From positions 1-33,417 of the forward strand of contig JAJBVE010000025.1 of NCBI GenBank assembly GCA_020859995.1: a stretch of DNA of 33,417 nucleotides, read 5' to 3'. This stretch comes from Clostridiales bacterium. GTDB taxonomy: Bacteria > Bacillota > Clostridia > Lachnospirales > Lachnospiraceae. A program made the translations under genes and the position numbers. Positions within the stretch are counted from its first letter, which is position 1. Each line of letters opens with the position of its first letter. The notes under the pieces were generated by a model. That model did no database searches. It was not told where the DNA came from and saw only the letters and a list, made by a program, of their open reading frames with translations. Below, piece after piece: positions 23,021 to 31,193 of the stretch.

Positions 23021-26000
23021 TTACTCATGAAACCGGATATCGGCCGGAATCAGGGATTCCTCACAGTAGTCGGCCAGGTAGGCGCGCAGCTTGTCCGGAT
23101 CCGGCTCCTTGCTGCCGTAAATCTCGGCGGTGAGCACCAGCTGATTTTTCTCGGCGTAGCGGACATAGGCTTCGGCGTGGCGGACCCCCTCGTAACCGGT
23201 AAGCAGGGACTCCAGTTTGTAGAGGTCAAGGAAATGCCGTCCTTTGATGCCCTCGTGGATGACAGTCCGGCCGCTTTTTTCCAGCAGATCGAGGGTGCCG
23301 TCCGGCAGGATGCGGGCGGTTTTTCCGGTCTGGTAGAGCATGCCGGGACCGTAGGGATTCGTGATCTGATCCAGGTAGCCGGTGGTCGGATAATCCAGGA
23401 TGTACAGCTGCCCCCAGGCGCCCAACGGCTGCTTGCGGCAGGTCTCGTCGAAGACGTAGGCCTTCACTCCGGTGTCTCCGGAAACAGTGGGGATCAGAGG
23501 GAAGCCTGCTGCCTCGTTGACGGCGGCGGCAGTGGTGGTATAGTGCTTCGGGAAAAGCGACTGCGGCAGGTAGCTTTTCAGCCTGCGCACGGAGGACTCA
23601 TCCAGCATAGCCTTGGTGATGGTCTCCAGGGCAGTCATGAAAATTTTCAGCTGGCTGACGTCGAAACGGTTTTCCCAGTAGCGCAGCTCGTAAAAGTATC
23701 CTTTGTCGTCCGCCATGATCTGCAGGTGGAAGGGCAGGGAATCGAGCTGCAGCGGCTCGCGTGTGATCGGCTCACCGCCGATTTCTTCTACGTGTAATAG
23801 ATCCCCCTGGTACTGGATGAACATCTCGTCCGCGTGCAGGGTGGAGATCGTACAGTTCATGGTATCCATGATCTGGTGCGCGGACTTTTTCAGCAGCTCC
23901 GGAACGGTCTCGTGCGGGACAGTTGTGGTGCGGAAGAAATAGGTCAGAAACAGAGGCCCGGCGATCCGTGCCCAGCGGCTGTCGGTCCGTCCGCTGTGGA
24001 TACTGCTGCTGACCACATCCTTTTCGTTGCTGAAAATGCCGACGGTGTAGTTGAAGGCTGTCAGGAAGAGTACGTTTTCGGACACTGCGTTTTCCCGACA
24101 GAAGGCGAGCAGCTTCTTTTTCGTCAGCTCCGTGAAGCGTCCCTTCAGGGAGGCGTTCTGACCGCTTTCCAGGTCATGGCAGTCCGTTCGTGCCAGGATG
24201 CTTTTGCGGATACGGAAATCCTGCATCAGATCCCGGAAGTAGGCTTCATTTTTTGCCCGGACGCCTTCCGCGTCGCGCTGTTTTTCATCCAGAATGTATT
24301 CATAGAAGGAGTAGGTCTCCTTTTCCACCGTTTTCCCCTGGTACAGGGCGTCGATATCCTCAAAGAGGACATGCATGGTCGTGCCGTCGCCGATGATATG
24401 CGCGATGTCAAAGAACAGATAATTCGCGGACTCCGTCTTGTAGATCGCGATGTGGTAAAGCGGCTCTCCGGGTGTGTACAGGTAGGGGACAAGGAGCGTG
24501 CCCCTTGTTTTTTCCCATTCCTCGTCAGTCATAGTCACAATCGGGATGTCAATTTTTCGGCTGTCGTCGCGGAAGTTTTTGAAGACACCCTCGTCGAGCT
24601 GAACGATGTTTTTCAGCACCGGATGCACTTCAAACACATCCTCGATGGCTTTTTTCAGCCGCGGCAGGTCAATCCATCTGCCAAGGCGGAAGAAATACGG
24701 AAGATTTGCGGTAGTATTGCCGCGTACGACATACGCAAAATAAAGCTGTAAATTTGTAAGCGGATAAATTTCCCGCGGCGTATAATCTACCTGCGAATTT
24801 GCTGATGAGCGTTCCTGCGCCTGCTGGCAGAGCATCTCGAGCTTTTCTACTGTTGGGTTGCTCATCAGCTCGTTCAGGGTGATGGAAAAATGCAGCTTCT
24901 CGTACAGCTCCGCGAGCAGCATCACGCTTCCCATGGAGTCAAGGCCGGCCTCGAAGATGTCTGTGTTGATGCCGAAGCGGCTGTGTCCCAGCTGAGAGGC
25001 GATCAACTCGTAGATTTGCTGCTGCAGCTCATTCTCCGGCTGCAGAGCACTGGTTTCGGTCGCCTGGTCGTTTTTCTTCTGCTCGAAATACTGGCTGCGC
25101 AGAATCTTTTTGGAAGAAGTCTTAGGAAACGGCGTATCCCGCAGGACAAAGCGGGCAATTCTCTTATAGGAGGGCAGCTCCTGGTTGTAGCGGTTGATGG
25201 TCTCGGAGATCGCTCCGCGGATATCGGTCACGCTGGCCGCGTCTGCGTATTTGAAATTGGGGAAAATCTCCGCGACGATGGCGTCGTCCTCCCCGTAGAT
25301 GAGGATTTCTTCGATCAGCGGCTCTCCCTCAAAGAGGTTTTCCAGCTGCTCCGGAGCCACGTTTTCGCCATTGCTGAGGACAATCAGGTTCTTTTTACGC
25401 CCGGTGAGCCAGATGAAGTTCTCTTCATCCACATAGCCCAGGTCGCCGGTGCACAGCCAGCCGTCCTCGGTCATGACCTCGGCGGTCCGCTCAGGATCCT
25501 TGTAATAACCCATCATGACGGAAGGACTTTTGACCTGAATCTCGCCATCGACAATGCGCACCTGGCAGCCCCGGACGATTTTTCCTACGGAAGAAACCTT
25601 GTCCTGACGGTTCCAGTCGGCGGAAGCGATCTTCGGCGCGCACTCAGACATGCCGTAGCCCTGCGCGATGGGGACGCCGATCCGCCAGAAATTCGCCGCC
25701 AGCTCCGGCGCAAGGTAGCCGCCGCCGGTGGTGATGCGGCGCATGTTTTTCCCGAGCACCTCCGAGCGGATCTCGTAGATGGAGCGTTTTGGCTCCTGCC
25801 GGGCGAGCAGGGCAATCCGGTTGTAGAGAGCCTTCGCGATCATCGGTACGACGCGCATCTCTGTGGGTGCAAACAGCTTCAGATGATCGGAAAGGCGCCT
25901 CATATCCTGATTCAGCGCCAGCACACTGCCGTAGCGGAGCGTGGAGAGGACGTCGCAGTTGATGCAGAAGACGTGATGAATCGGAAGTACATTGAGCATG

Positions 26001-26632
26001 ATCCGGTTTTCTGCATTGTCTTCTGCGTCCGCGTTGAAGACATTGTCAATCAGGTTAGCGTTGGAAAGCATGACGCCCTTGCTTTTACCGGTGGTTCCGG
26101 AGGTGAAAAGCACCATCGCACAGTCCTTCTCCCTCACATCTGGCAGCACCGCCTGGCCCTTGTATTTCGTCAGAATCCCGTCCAGACAGGGCACATGCTT
26201 GCCATGCTGCAGGGAAATTGTAGCGCAGAGCGTCGGGCAGAGGGGGCGGGCTCCCTCTACGACGGAATGATGCTCCCAGTCGTAAAATAAAATATCGACG
26301 TCCGAGCGGTTCAGACAGTCGGCGAGCCCGGTGTAGTCAAGCTGCACATCCAGCGGAATCACCACATTTCCGTGGCTCATGACGCCCAGCAGCACCGTAA
26401 GATACGGGTGGCTGCTGCCGCCTAAAATCGCGACGCGCATTTTGCGGCCGACCGTCCGGTCCTGCGCCTCAAGCCAGGCGGAAAAGGCATCGCATTCCTC
26501 CATAAAAGTCTGATAGGTGACCTCGTGCAGGACATCCTGCGTCTCATAGCGCAGGAAAACCCTGCTGTTGTATTCTCTTCCGGCGCCGTGCACCAGATCG
26601 TAGATGGTTTTTGTCTCGTTTTTTGTCAGCAT
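23021..26632 (-). CDS. orphan NRPS-like megasynthase: A-PCP-C plus truncated adenylation tail
   Basis: This is a 1203-residue single-chain enzyme. The adenylation domain (1-515) has the phosphate loop FTSGTTGKSKG (176-186), GYGMSE (325-330), CTGDLGY (394-400) and a C-terminal PKTSSKKILR with the adenylation Lys. Its texture is closer to fatty-acyl/long-chain acyl ligases than to classical amino-acid domains. A carrier domain (532-605) has the phosphopantetheine Ser S566 in GLDSMGS. A condensation domain (620-1030) keeps the catalytic H745 in AHIIGDG, with the first His of HHxxxDG replaced by Ala. The tail (1045-1203) resembles the last third of an adenylation domain but lacks its core and A10 Lys. 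No thioesterase, reductase or PPTase is adjacent. It may make an N-acyl amide. Confidence 0.85.
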   Translation of the reverse strand: MLTKNETKTIYDLVHGAGREYNSRVFLRYETQDVLHEVTYQTFMEECDAFSAWLEAQDRTVGRKMRVAILGGSSHPYLTVLLGVMSHGNVVIPLDVQLDYTGLADCLNRSDVDILFYDWEHHSVVEGARPLCPTLCATISLQHGKHVPCLDGILTKYKGQAVLPDVREKDCAMVLFTSGTTGKSKGVMLSNANLIDNVFNADAEDNAENRIMLNVLPIHHVFCINCDVLSTLRYGSVLALNQDMRRLSDHLKLFAPTEMRVVPMIAKALYNRIALLARQEPKRSIYEIRSEVLGKNMRRITTGGGYLAPELAANFWRIGVPIAQGYGMSECAPKIASADWNRQDKVSSVGKIVRGCQVRIVDGEIQVKSPSVMMGYYKDPERTAEVMTEDGWLCTGDLGYVDEENFIWLTGRKKNLIVLSNGENVAPEQLENLFEGEPLIEEILIYGEDDAIVAEIFPNFKYADAASVTDIRGAISETINRYNQELPSYKRIARFVLRDTPFPKTSSKKILRSQYFEQKKNDQATETSALQPENELQQQIYELIASQLGHSRFGINTDIFEAGLDSMGSVMLLAELYEKLHFSITLNELMSNPTVEKLEMLCQQAQERSSANSQVDYTPREIYPLTNLQLYFAYVVRGNTTANLPYFFRLGRWIDLPRLKKAIEDVFEVHPVLKNIVQLDEGVFKNFRDDSRKIDIPIVTMTDEEWEKTRGTLLVPYLYTPGEPLYHIAIYKTESANYLFFDIAHIIGDGTTMHVLFEDIDALYQGKTVEKETYSFYEYILDEKQRDAEGVRAKNEAYFRDLMQDFRIRKSILARTDCHDLESGQNASLKGRFTELTKKKLLAFCRENAVSENVLFLTAFNYTVGIFSNEKDVVSSSIHSGRTDSRWARIAGPLFLTYFFRTTTVPHETVPELLKKSAHQIMDTMNCTISTLHADEMFIQYQGDLLHVEEIGGEPITREPLQLDSLPFHLQIMADDKGYFYELRYWENRFDVSQLKIFMTALETITKAMLDESSVRRLKSYLPQSLFPKHYTTTAAAVNEAAGFPLIPTVSGDTGVKAYVFDETCRKQPLGAWGQLYILDYPTTGYLDQITNPYGPGMLYQTGKTARILPDGTLDLLEKSGRTVIHEGIKGRHFLDLYKLESLLTGYEGVRHAEAYVRYAEKNQLVLTAEIYGSKEPDPDKLRAYLADYCEESLIPADIRFHE

Positions 26633-26693
26633 AAATGAACCTCGTTATAGACATGCCGCACATCGTTTGCAATGTGGGATGCAGGCGGAAAAG

Positions 26694-26831
26694 CTATTCC
26701 TCCATCGGGATGTCGCTCATCACTTCTGTGAAATCAATGGTAAGATCGTCAAATATACCTACTTTGATGGTGTCCTCAAATGTGTATAGAATTGCTCTTT
26801 TGGTAATGGCATAGGGTACCTTTCCTTCCAT
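26694..26831 (-). CDS. possible 45-residue peptide upstream of megasynthase
   Basis: The ORF begins MEGKVPYAITKRAILYTF and ends MSDIPMEE, 61 bases before the megasynthase start on the same strand. A possible extended -10 lies about 37 bases upstream of its ATG. No good ribosome site is seen. The composition looks protein-like, but no family is recognised. It may be a real small protein or the remnant of a decayed gene. Confidence 0.3.
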   Translation of the reverse strand: MEGKVPYAITKRAILYTFEDTIKVGIFDDLTIDFTEVMSDIPMEE

Positions 26832-26978
26832 TAAAATACATGTGCTGTGTAATGTTGCCTGAAACAGAGTATATCACAGGCATTCAGATTTCGCCACTGG
26901 CAAAATCAACGAGAAATGAAGCCTGGCTGAGCCATATACGTAAAAAAATGAGCGACCTGCCGCGTCATAAAATAGAGA

Positions 26979-27008
26979 TTGACAGAGAAGGATAGCGCGT
27001 GGTATATA
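26979..27008 (+). promoter_or_regulatory. promoter of the MccF-like gene
   Basis: Consensus TTGACA (26979-26984), an 18-base spacer and TATATA (27003-27008). The start codon is 71 bases downstream, with GAGGAT at 27066-27071. Confidence 0.55.
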
Positions 27009-27079
27009 CAACAAAAAGAACAATGTCGAAAGGAATAGCTCCTATTCCTAAACGATGACAGAAATGAGGATACGGCGAT

Positions 27080-28450
27080 ATGAAATATGGAAAATTTTTA
27101 CCGGAACATGGCACGATCGGCTTCGTCGCGCCATCCTTTGGATGTAGTATTGAACCATACAAGACTGCATTTGAAAATGCGCTGCGCCGCTGGAAACGGC
27201 AGGGCTACCATCTGGATCTGGGGCCGAACTGCTATGCAAGTGCCGGTATCGGGATCAGCAATTCGCCCAGGCTCTGTGGTGAGGAGCTGATGGCGTATTA
27301 TTTAAAGGAAGACAATGACTGCCTGATCTCCTGCGGGGGCGGAGAGCTGATGTGCGAGATTCTGGATTACATGGACTGGGATCAGATTGCGGCGGCTCCG
27401 GCGAAATGGTTTATGGGGTATTCAGATAATACAAATATGACCTATCTGCTGGCCACGATCTGCGATACGGCTTCTATTTACGGTCCCTGCGCGGCCACCT
27501 TTGGGATGAGCCGCCAGCATCAGGCCATCAAGGATGCATTTGCGCTGATCAGTGGGAAAGGGCCTGGATGGAAGGGGATTCCCGGGGACGATGCTGCCCC
27601 AAATTCTGCTGACTATGATGCAGATCCTGTGAAAGCTGGGACTGGTTATGCTGCAGATCTTTTGAAAGTTGCGACTGACTATGACGCGGACGATGTGAAA
27701 AGTGAGGTGGTTCGTGATTCGGAAACAAGCTATCCGACATTTACGGTCAGCGGCTACCCCAAATGGGAACTCGAAGGGAAAAAGGATGAGGAAAATCCGC
27801 TCGCTTCCTACAATCTGACGGAGCGGAAGGTACTAAAATTTTATGACGGATCGGCAAAAGGACTGCCTCAGCCAGCTGCGGAGGGTGCAGGCGCGGCCGG
27901 AGTGGATGGGATCGGTTCTGTTGCTAAATCAGGTTTGGCTCTCGCATCGGATTTGGCAGTCGTACTGGGGCCGGCAGCCCGGCCGGAAACATTTCAGGTG
28001 CTGACAGGAAAAGAGATCCCCCAGACCAGTTTTTCGGGGCGGCTGCTCGGCGGCTGCATGGACTGCCTTGTGAATCTGCTGGGTACACGTTATGATTATA
28101 CGGAGGTTTTTCAGGAAAAGTATCGGGAGGATGGGATTATCTGGTTTCTGGAAGCCTGCGATCTGAATGCGTTTGCTATCCGCCGCGCCATGTGGCAGAT
28201 GGAGCATGCGGACTGGTTCCGCTATGTGAAGGGCTTTCTGATCGGCCGGCCGCTGAACGCTCTGGAGCCAACGATGGGGCTGGATCGATATCAGGCTGTG
28301 CTTGATGTGGCGGGGCGCAAGGGTGTCCCGGTCGTGATGGATGTGGATCTGGGGCATCTGCCGCCCGCGATGCCGCTGGTGACCGGCAGCTACGCGACAG
28401 TGCGCGTAGAAGGAAATGAGATCTCGGTGGAGATGGAGATGCGGCCGTAA
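27080..28450 (+). CDS. S66 LD-carboxypeptidase / MccF-like serine peptidase with large insert
   Basis: This 456-residue cytosolic enzyme has the S66 fold. The nucleophile is S115 in MGYSDNTN, with E358 in FLEACDLN and H426 in DLGHLPP completing the Ser-Glu-His triad. The pattern is closer to MccF, which cleaves aminoacyl or peptidyl nucleotides such as processed microcin C, than to LdcA of murein recycling. MccF-type proteins have about 345 residues; this one has about 110 more, mostly a low-complexity insert between about 165 and 300 that includes three 33-bp units. The gene is divergent from an adenylating megasynthase. A role in removing stray acyl-adenylates or giving immunity is an inference. 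A terminator follows directly. Confidence 0.87.
   Translation: MKYGKFLPEHGTIGFVAPSFGCSIEPYKTAFENALRRWKRQGYHLDLGPNCYASAGIGISNSPRLCGEELMAYYLKEDNDCLISCGGGELMCEILDYMDWDQIAAAPAKWFMGYSDNTNMTYLLATICDTASIYGPCAATFGMSRQHQAIKDAFALISGKGPGWKGIPGDDAAPNSADYDADPVKAGTGYAADLLKVATDYDADDVKSEVVRDSETSYPTFTVSGYPKWELEGKKDEENPLASYNLTERKVLKFYDGSAKGLPQPAAEGAGAAGVDGIGSVAKSGLALASDLAVVLGPAARPETFQVLTGKEIPQTSFSGRLLGGCMDCLVNLLGTRYDYTEVFQEKYREDGIIWFLEACDLNAFAIRRAMWQMEHADWFRYVKGFLIGRPLNALEPTMGLDRYQAVLDVAGRKGVPVVMDVDLGHLPPAMPLVTGSYATVRVEGNEISVEMEMRP
27614..27712 (+). repeat. 33-bp tandem array, three units, in the MccF-like gene
   Basis: Units encode YDADPVKAGTG, YAADLLKVATD and YDADDVKSEVV. They are in frame and lie in the insert between the Ser and Glu of the catalytic triad. 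Confidence 0.75.
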
Positions 28451-28456
28451 AGAAGT

Positions 28457-28493
28457 GGGGCAGGTGCGCCGTCAGGCGCATCCGCCCCTTTTT
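28457..28493. terminator. bidirectional intrinsic terminator (MccF-like / GH3)
   Basis: GGGGC-A-GGTGCGCC (28457-28470) pairs with GGCGCATC-C-GCCCC (28475-28488) with a GTCA loop and one internal mismatch, followed by TTTTT. It lies between two convergent genes; the T-run favours the + strand gene. Confidence 0.85.
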
Positions 28494-28509
28494 CAAATTT
28501 GGTATTATT

Positions 28510-30978
28510 TCAGCCTTCCTGCATCTGATTCAGCGCCTGGATCATTTCATTCAGCTGTTCTTTGCTGCATACGCCGAAGGTGACGAGATTCCGCAGCGGC
28601 ATGGAGATCATCATTGCATTGTTCATCTCATCGGACACCGCTTCTGCGGAGGCGGAGTGTTCAGCTTCCTTTGCTTCCGCTGCCGTATTGCCATTTGAAA
28701 TCTGCGCGGCCGGGCCGGCATCTGCTGCACCTTCATTTCCGGATTTTGTTGTACCATCAACCGGATTTTCAGCAGCACCGTCAACGGAATCCCCGGCTGC
28801 GCCATCGTCCGCATCCTCCGGCGCGGCGAAGACGGCGAGCATTTTCTTTTGCTGTTCCTGGACAAACGCGGCCGTTTTCGGATTTGCCAGCAGCTCGCCC
28901 AGAGTGGTATTTCTGGTCACCTTTAAAGGCAGGAGCTGGCTGTTGGCAAGCTGCAGCGTGGCACGAAGACGGATGTCGCGCGAGGAAGCGCCGATGCAGA
29001 CTTCATAGGCACCCGAAGCGGCATACCAGTCGTGGAGAGCGGTGCTGTACCAGGCGAGGCTCCGATAGTCGATCGCCATCGTGACGGTTTTCGTTTCTCC
29101 TGGCTGCAGCGCTACCTTTTCGTATCCCTTTAATTCCATCAGCGGACGGCGGGCAGCGCCGGTCTTGTCAGCGATATAGAGCTGGACAATCTCTTTTCCG
29201 AAGCAGTTGCCGGTATTGGTAACGTCCACTGAAACAGTAATGGTATCCTTTTCTGTCATCACGGCCTGTCCGTCCGCGAAACAGGTTTCCCCGCAGCCAA
29301 GACGCAGATTGCTGTAGGCAAAGGTGGTATAGGAGAGTCCGTGGCCGAATGGATAAGCGACGGGCATCTTTTTCGCGTCGTAGTAGCGGTAGCCTACATA
29401 GATGCCTTCTGTGTAGTCGACATCAACCGGCTCGCCAAAGTTCAGGTAGGAAGGATTGTCTTCCAGGCGAAGCGGGAAGGTCTCCGCAAGCTTGCCGGAC
29501 GGATTTACCTTTCCGAACAGAATATCCGCAATCGCGCCGCCCGCGGCCTGGCCGCCCAGATAGGCCTCGAGGATGCCCTTTACCTCGCCTGCCCAGGGAA
29601 GCTCCACCGGAGAGCCGTTGTGCAGGACAACGATCACATTTTTCTGTACTTTTAAAATTTCTTTGGCCAGACGGTTCTGGCACTGAGGCAGCTGCATGTG
29701 GCGGCGGTCGTAGCCTTCTGATTCAAAGCTGTCCGGCAGACCGAGGAACAGGACGGCTTTATCAGCGGCTTTTGCTGCCTCGATTGCCTCCGCGGCGAGA
29801 GCTTCTTCATAGACATCGGTATCCGCCGCAAAGCCCTTTGCGTAGGTAATGTTTGCGTTGCCCTTTACTTCTTCAAGGATATTGTCAATCCGGAAGCAGT
29901 TGATGTGCGAGCTGCCGCCGCCCTGGAAGCGGGGCTTTTCGGCAAAACCGCCGATGAAAGCGATCTTTTCCGTCTCTTTGAGAGGAAGGATCGGCGATTC
30001 TCCCGAAGCATCCGGATCATTTTTCAGTAAAACCATGGATTCCGCGGCGATCCGGCGGGCCAGTTGGTGATCCTGCTCCAGGGTAAATTCCTGCTCTTCG
30101 CGGTTGTCCACGTATTCGAAAATAATCCGCAGCATCCGTTCTACAGCCGTATCAAGTACCGATTCTTCGAGCGTACCGTTCTTGACAGCTTCCACGATCT
30201 CGGCGTCCGTCACGCCGTTGCAGGAAGGCATTTCCAGCTCCAGACCGGCCTTCAGGCCGTCCACGCGCTCGTTCACAGCGCCCCAGTCGGACATGACATA
30301 GCCTTCAAATCCCCACTCTTTGCGCAGTACATCTGTGAGCAGCCAGGGATGCTCAGAGGCGAAAGTACCGTTCAGGCGGTTGTAGGAGCACATCACCGTA
30401 TAGGGCTGCGCCTTTTTGACGGCTGTCTCAAAGGCCGGCAGATAAATTTCGCGGAGCGTGCGCTCGTCCACATTGGAGGAGGCGCTCATACGGTTAAACT
30501 CCTGGCTGTTCGCCGCGAAATGCTTGATTGATGTGCCGACATGGTGTTCCTGCACACCTTCGATAAACGCGGCCGCCGTCTCGCCCGCGAGATACGGATC
30601 CTCCGAATAATATTCAAAATTGCGCCCGCACAGCGGAGAACGTTTGATGTTGACGGCCGGTCCGAGCACCACCGAAAGGTCATTGGCCTGTGCCTCCTTG
30701 CCGATCGCGTCTCCAAGCGTACGCAGCAGCTCCCGGTCAAATGAGCACGCCGTCAGGCAGCCTGCCGGGAAACAGACCGCTTTGATGCTCTCGTTGATGC
30801 CAAGATGATCCGCCTGATCATCCTGCTTGCGCAGTCCGTGAGGGCCGTCGCTGACCATCACACTCGGAATGCCGAGCCGTTCCACTCCTTTTAAATGCCA
30901 GAAGTCCAGCCCGGAGCACATGCCGGCCTTTTCTTCAAGGGTCATCTGACTGATCAGAGATTTCAGATCCCGATTCAT
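28510..30978 (-). CDS. GH3 beta-glucosidase/beta-xylosidase-type glycosidase
   Basis: This is an 822-residue cytosolic GH3 enzyme. The nucleophile is D231 in GYVMSDWGAV. The second domain carries LFLGLPDSFESEGYDRR, where E419 or E421 is the probable acid/base. A fibronectin-III-like domain follows (about 575-650). The C-terminus adds an unusual extension: low-complexity Ala/Asp/Gly/Glu sequence from about 720 to 790, including four 8-residue units, then a conserved-looking end. The start is the ATG at 30978, with AGGAGGAAC just upstream; an ATG 37 codons earlier would read through a leader hairpin. It is downstream of enzyme I on the same strand, 215 bases away. It probably hydrolyses imported beta-glucosides or xylosides; specificity is open. 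Confidence 0.93.
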   Translation of the reverse strand: MNRDLKSLISQMTLEEKAGMCSGLDFWHLKGVERLGIPSVMVSDGPHGLRKQDDQADHLGINESIKAVCFPAGCLTACSFDRELLRTLGDAIGKEAQANDLSVVLGPAVNIKRSPLCGRNFEYYSEDPYLAGETAAAFIEGVQEHHVGTSIKHFAANSQEFNRMSASSNVDERTLREIYLPAFETAVKKAQPYTVMCSYNRLNGTFASEHPWLLTDVLRKEWGFEGYVMSDWGAVNERVDGLKAGLELEMPSCNGVTDAEIVEAVKNGTLEESVLDTAVERMLRIIFEYVDNREEQEFTLEQDHQLARRIAAESMVLLKNDPDASGESPILPLKETEKIAFIGGFAEKPRFQGGGSSHINCFRIDNILEEVKGNANITYAKGFAADTDVYEEALAAEAIEAAKAADKAVLFLGLPDSFESEGYDRRHMQLPQCQNRLAKEILKVQKNVIVVLHNGSPVELPWAGEVKGILEAYLGGQAAGGAIADILFGKVNPSGKLAETFPLRLEDNPSYLNFGEPVDVDYTEGIYVGYRYYDAKKMPVAYPFGHGLSYTTFAYSNLRLGCGETCFADGQAVMTEKDTITVSVDVTNTGNCFGKEIVQLYIADKTGAARRPLMELKGYEKVALQPGETKTVTMAIDYRSLAWYSTALHDWYAASGAYEVCIGASSRDIRLRATLQLANSQLLPLKVTRNTTLGELLANPKTAAFVQEQQKKMLAVFAAPEDADDGAAGDSVDGAAENPVDGTTKSGNEGAADAGPAAQISNGNTAAEAKEAEHSASAEAVSDEMNNAMMISMPLRNLVTFGVCSKEQLNEMIQALNQMQEG
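28714..28809 (-). repeat. 24-bp tandem array, four units, in GH3 C-terminal extension
   Basis: Units read DDGAAGDS, VDGAAENP, VDGTTKSG and NEGAADAG in the protein (residues about 724-755). They lie outside the three canonical GH3 domains. Confidence 0.7.
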
Positions 30979-31054
30979 AATAAAGTTCCTCCTGATTTTA
31001 ATAAAAGATGAAAAACAACATCTGTCGCTGCTCATTGTACGGCGCGCAGACTGA

Positions 31055-31084
31055 GACAGGCGGCTTTTCACAGCCGTGTCTGTC
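31055..31084 (-). other. hairpin in GH3 leader
   Basis: GACAG and CGGCT pair with AGCCG and CTGTC around a 6-base loop, with a small asymmetric internal loop. It lies about 80-105 bases before the GH3 start codon in the 215-base gap after enzyme I. It could be an attenuator or processing site. Confidence 0.35.
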
Positions 31085-31193
31085 ATCACTGTAAAACCTT
31101 GTCTTATTAAAGTATCATGTTTTACGCATGAATGGAAGGGAAAAAATAAGTTTTTTCACAGAGGGCTGCATAAGAATTTTCAGTGACCGCTTC

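Larger units (their letters stand above)
26633..27079. other. 447-base divergent region between megasynthase and MccF-like genes
   Basis: The region holds a promoter for the + strand gene (26979-27008) and a 45-codon ORF on the minus strand. On the minus strand an extended -10 TGATATACT (26868-26876) lies inside the inverted repeat GCCTG/CAGGC (26857-26861 and 26877-26881). It may drive the small ORF and the megasynthase. Confidence 0.45.

Noticed and set aside
23703-26290. Long + strand open frames opposite the megasynthase
   Set aside because: They are shadows of the minus-strand gene. Their translations lack domains and the minus frame has clear catalytic motifs.
26644-26672. Minus-strand promoter-like TTGCAA-N17-TATAAC before the megasynthase
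   Set aside because: The predicted start would fall within or after the ribosome site, only about 5 bases from the ATG, leaving no usable leader.
26840-26995. 51-codon + strand ORF in the divergent region
   Set aside because: No ribosome site, and it overlaps the -35 region of the downstream promoter. It probably reflects an open frame by chance.
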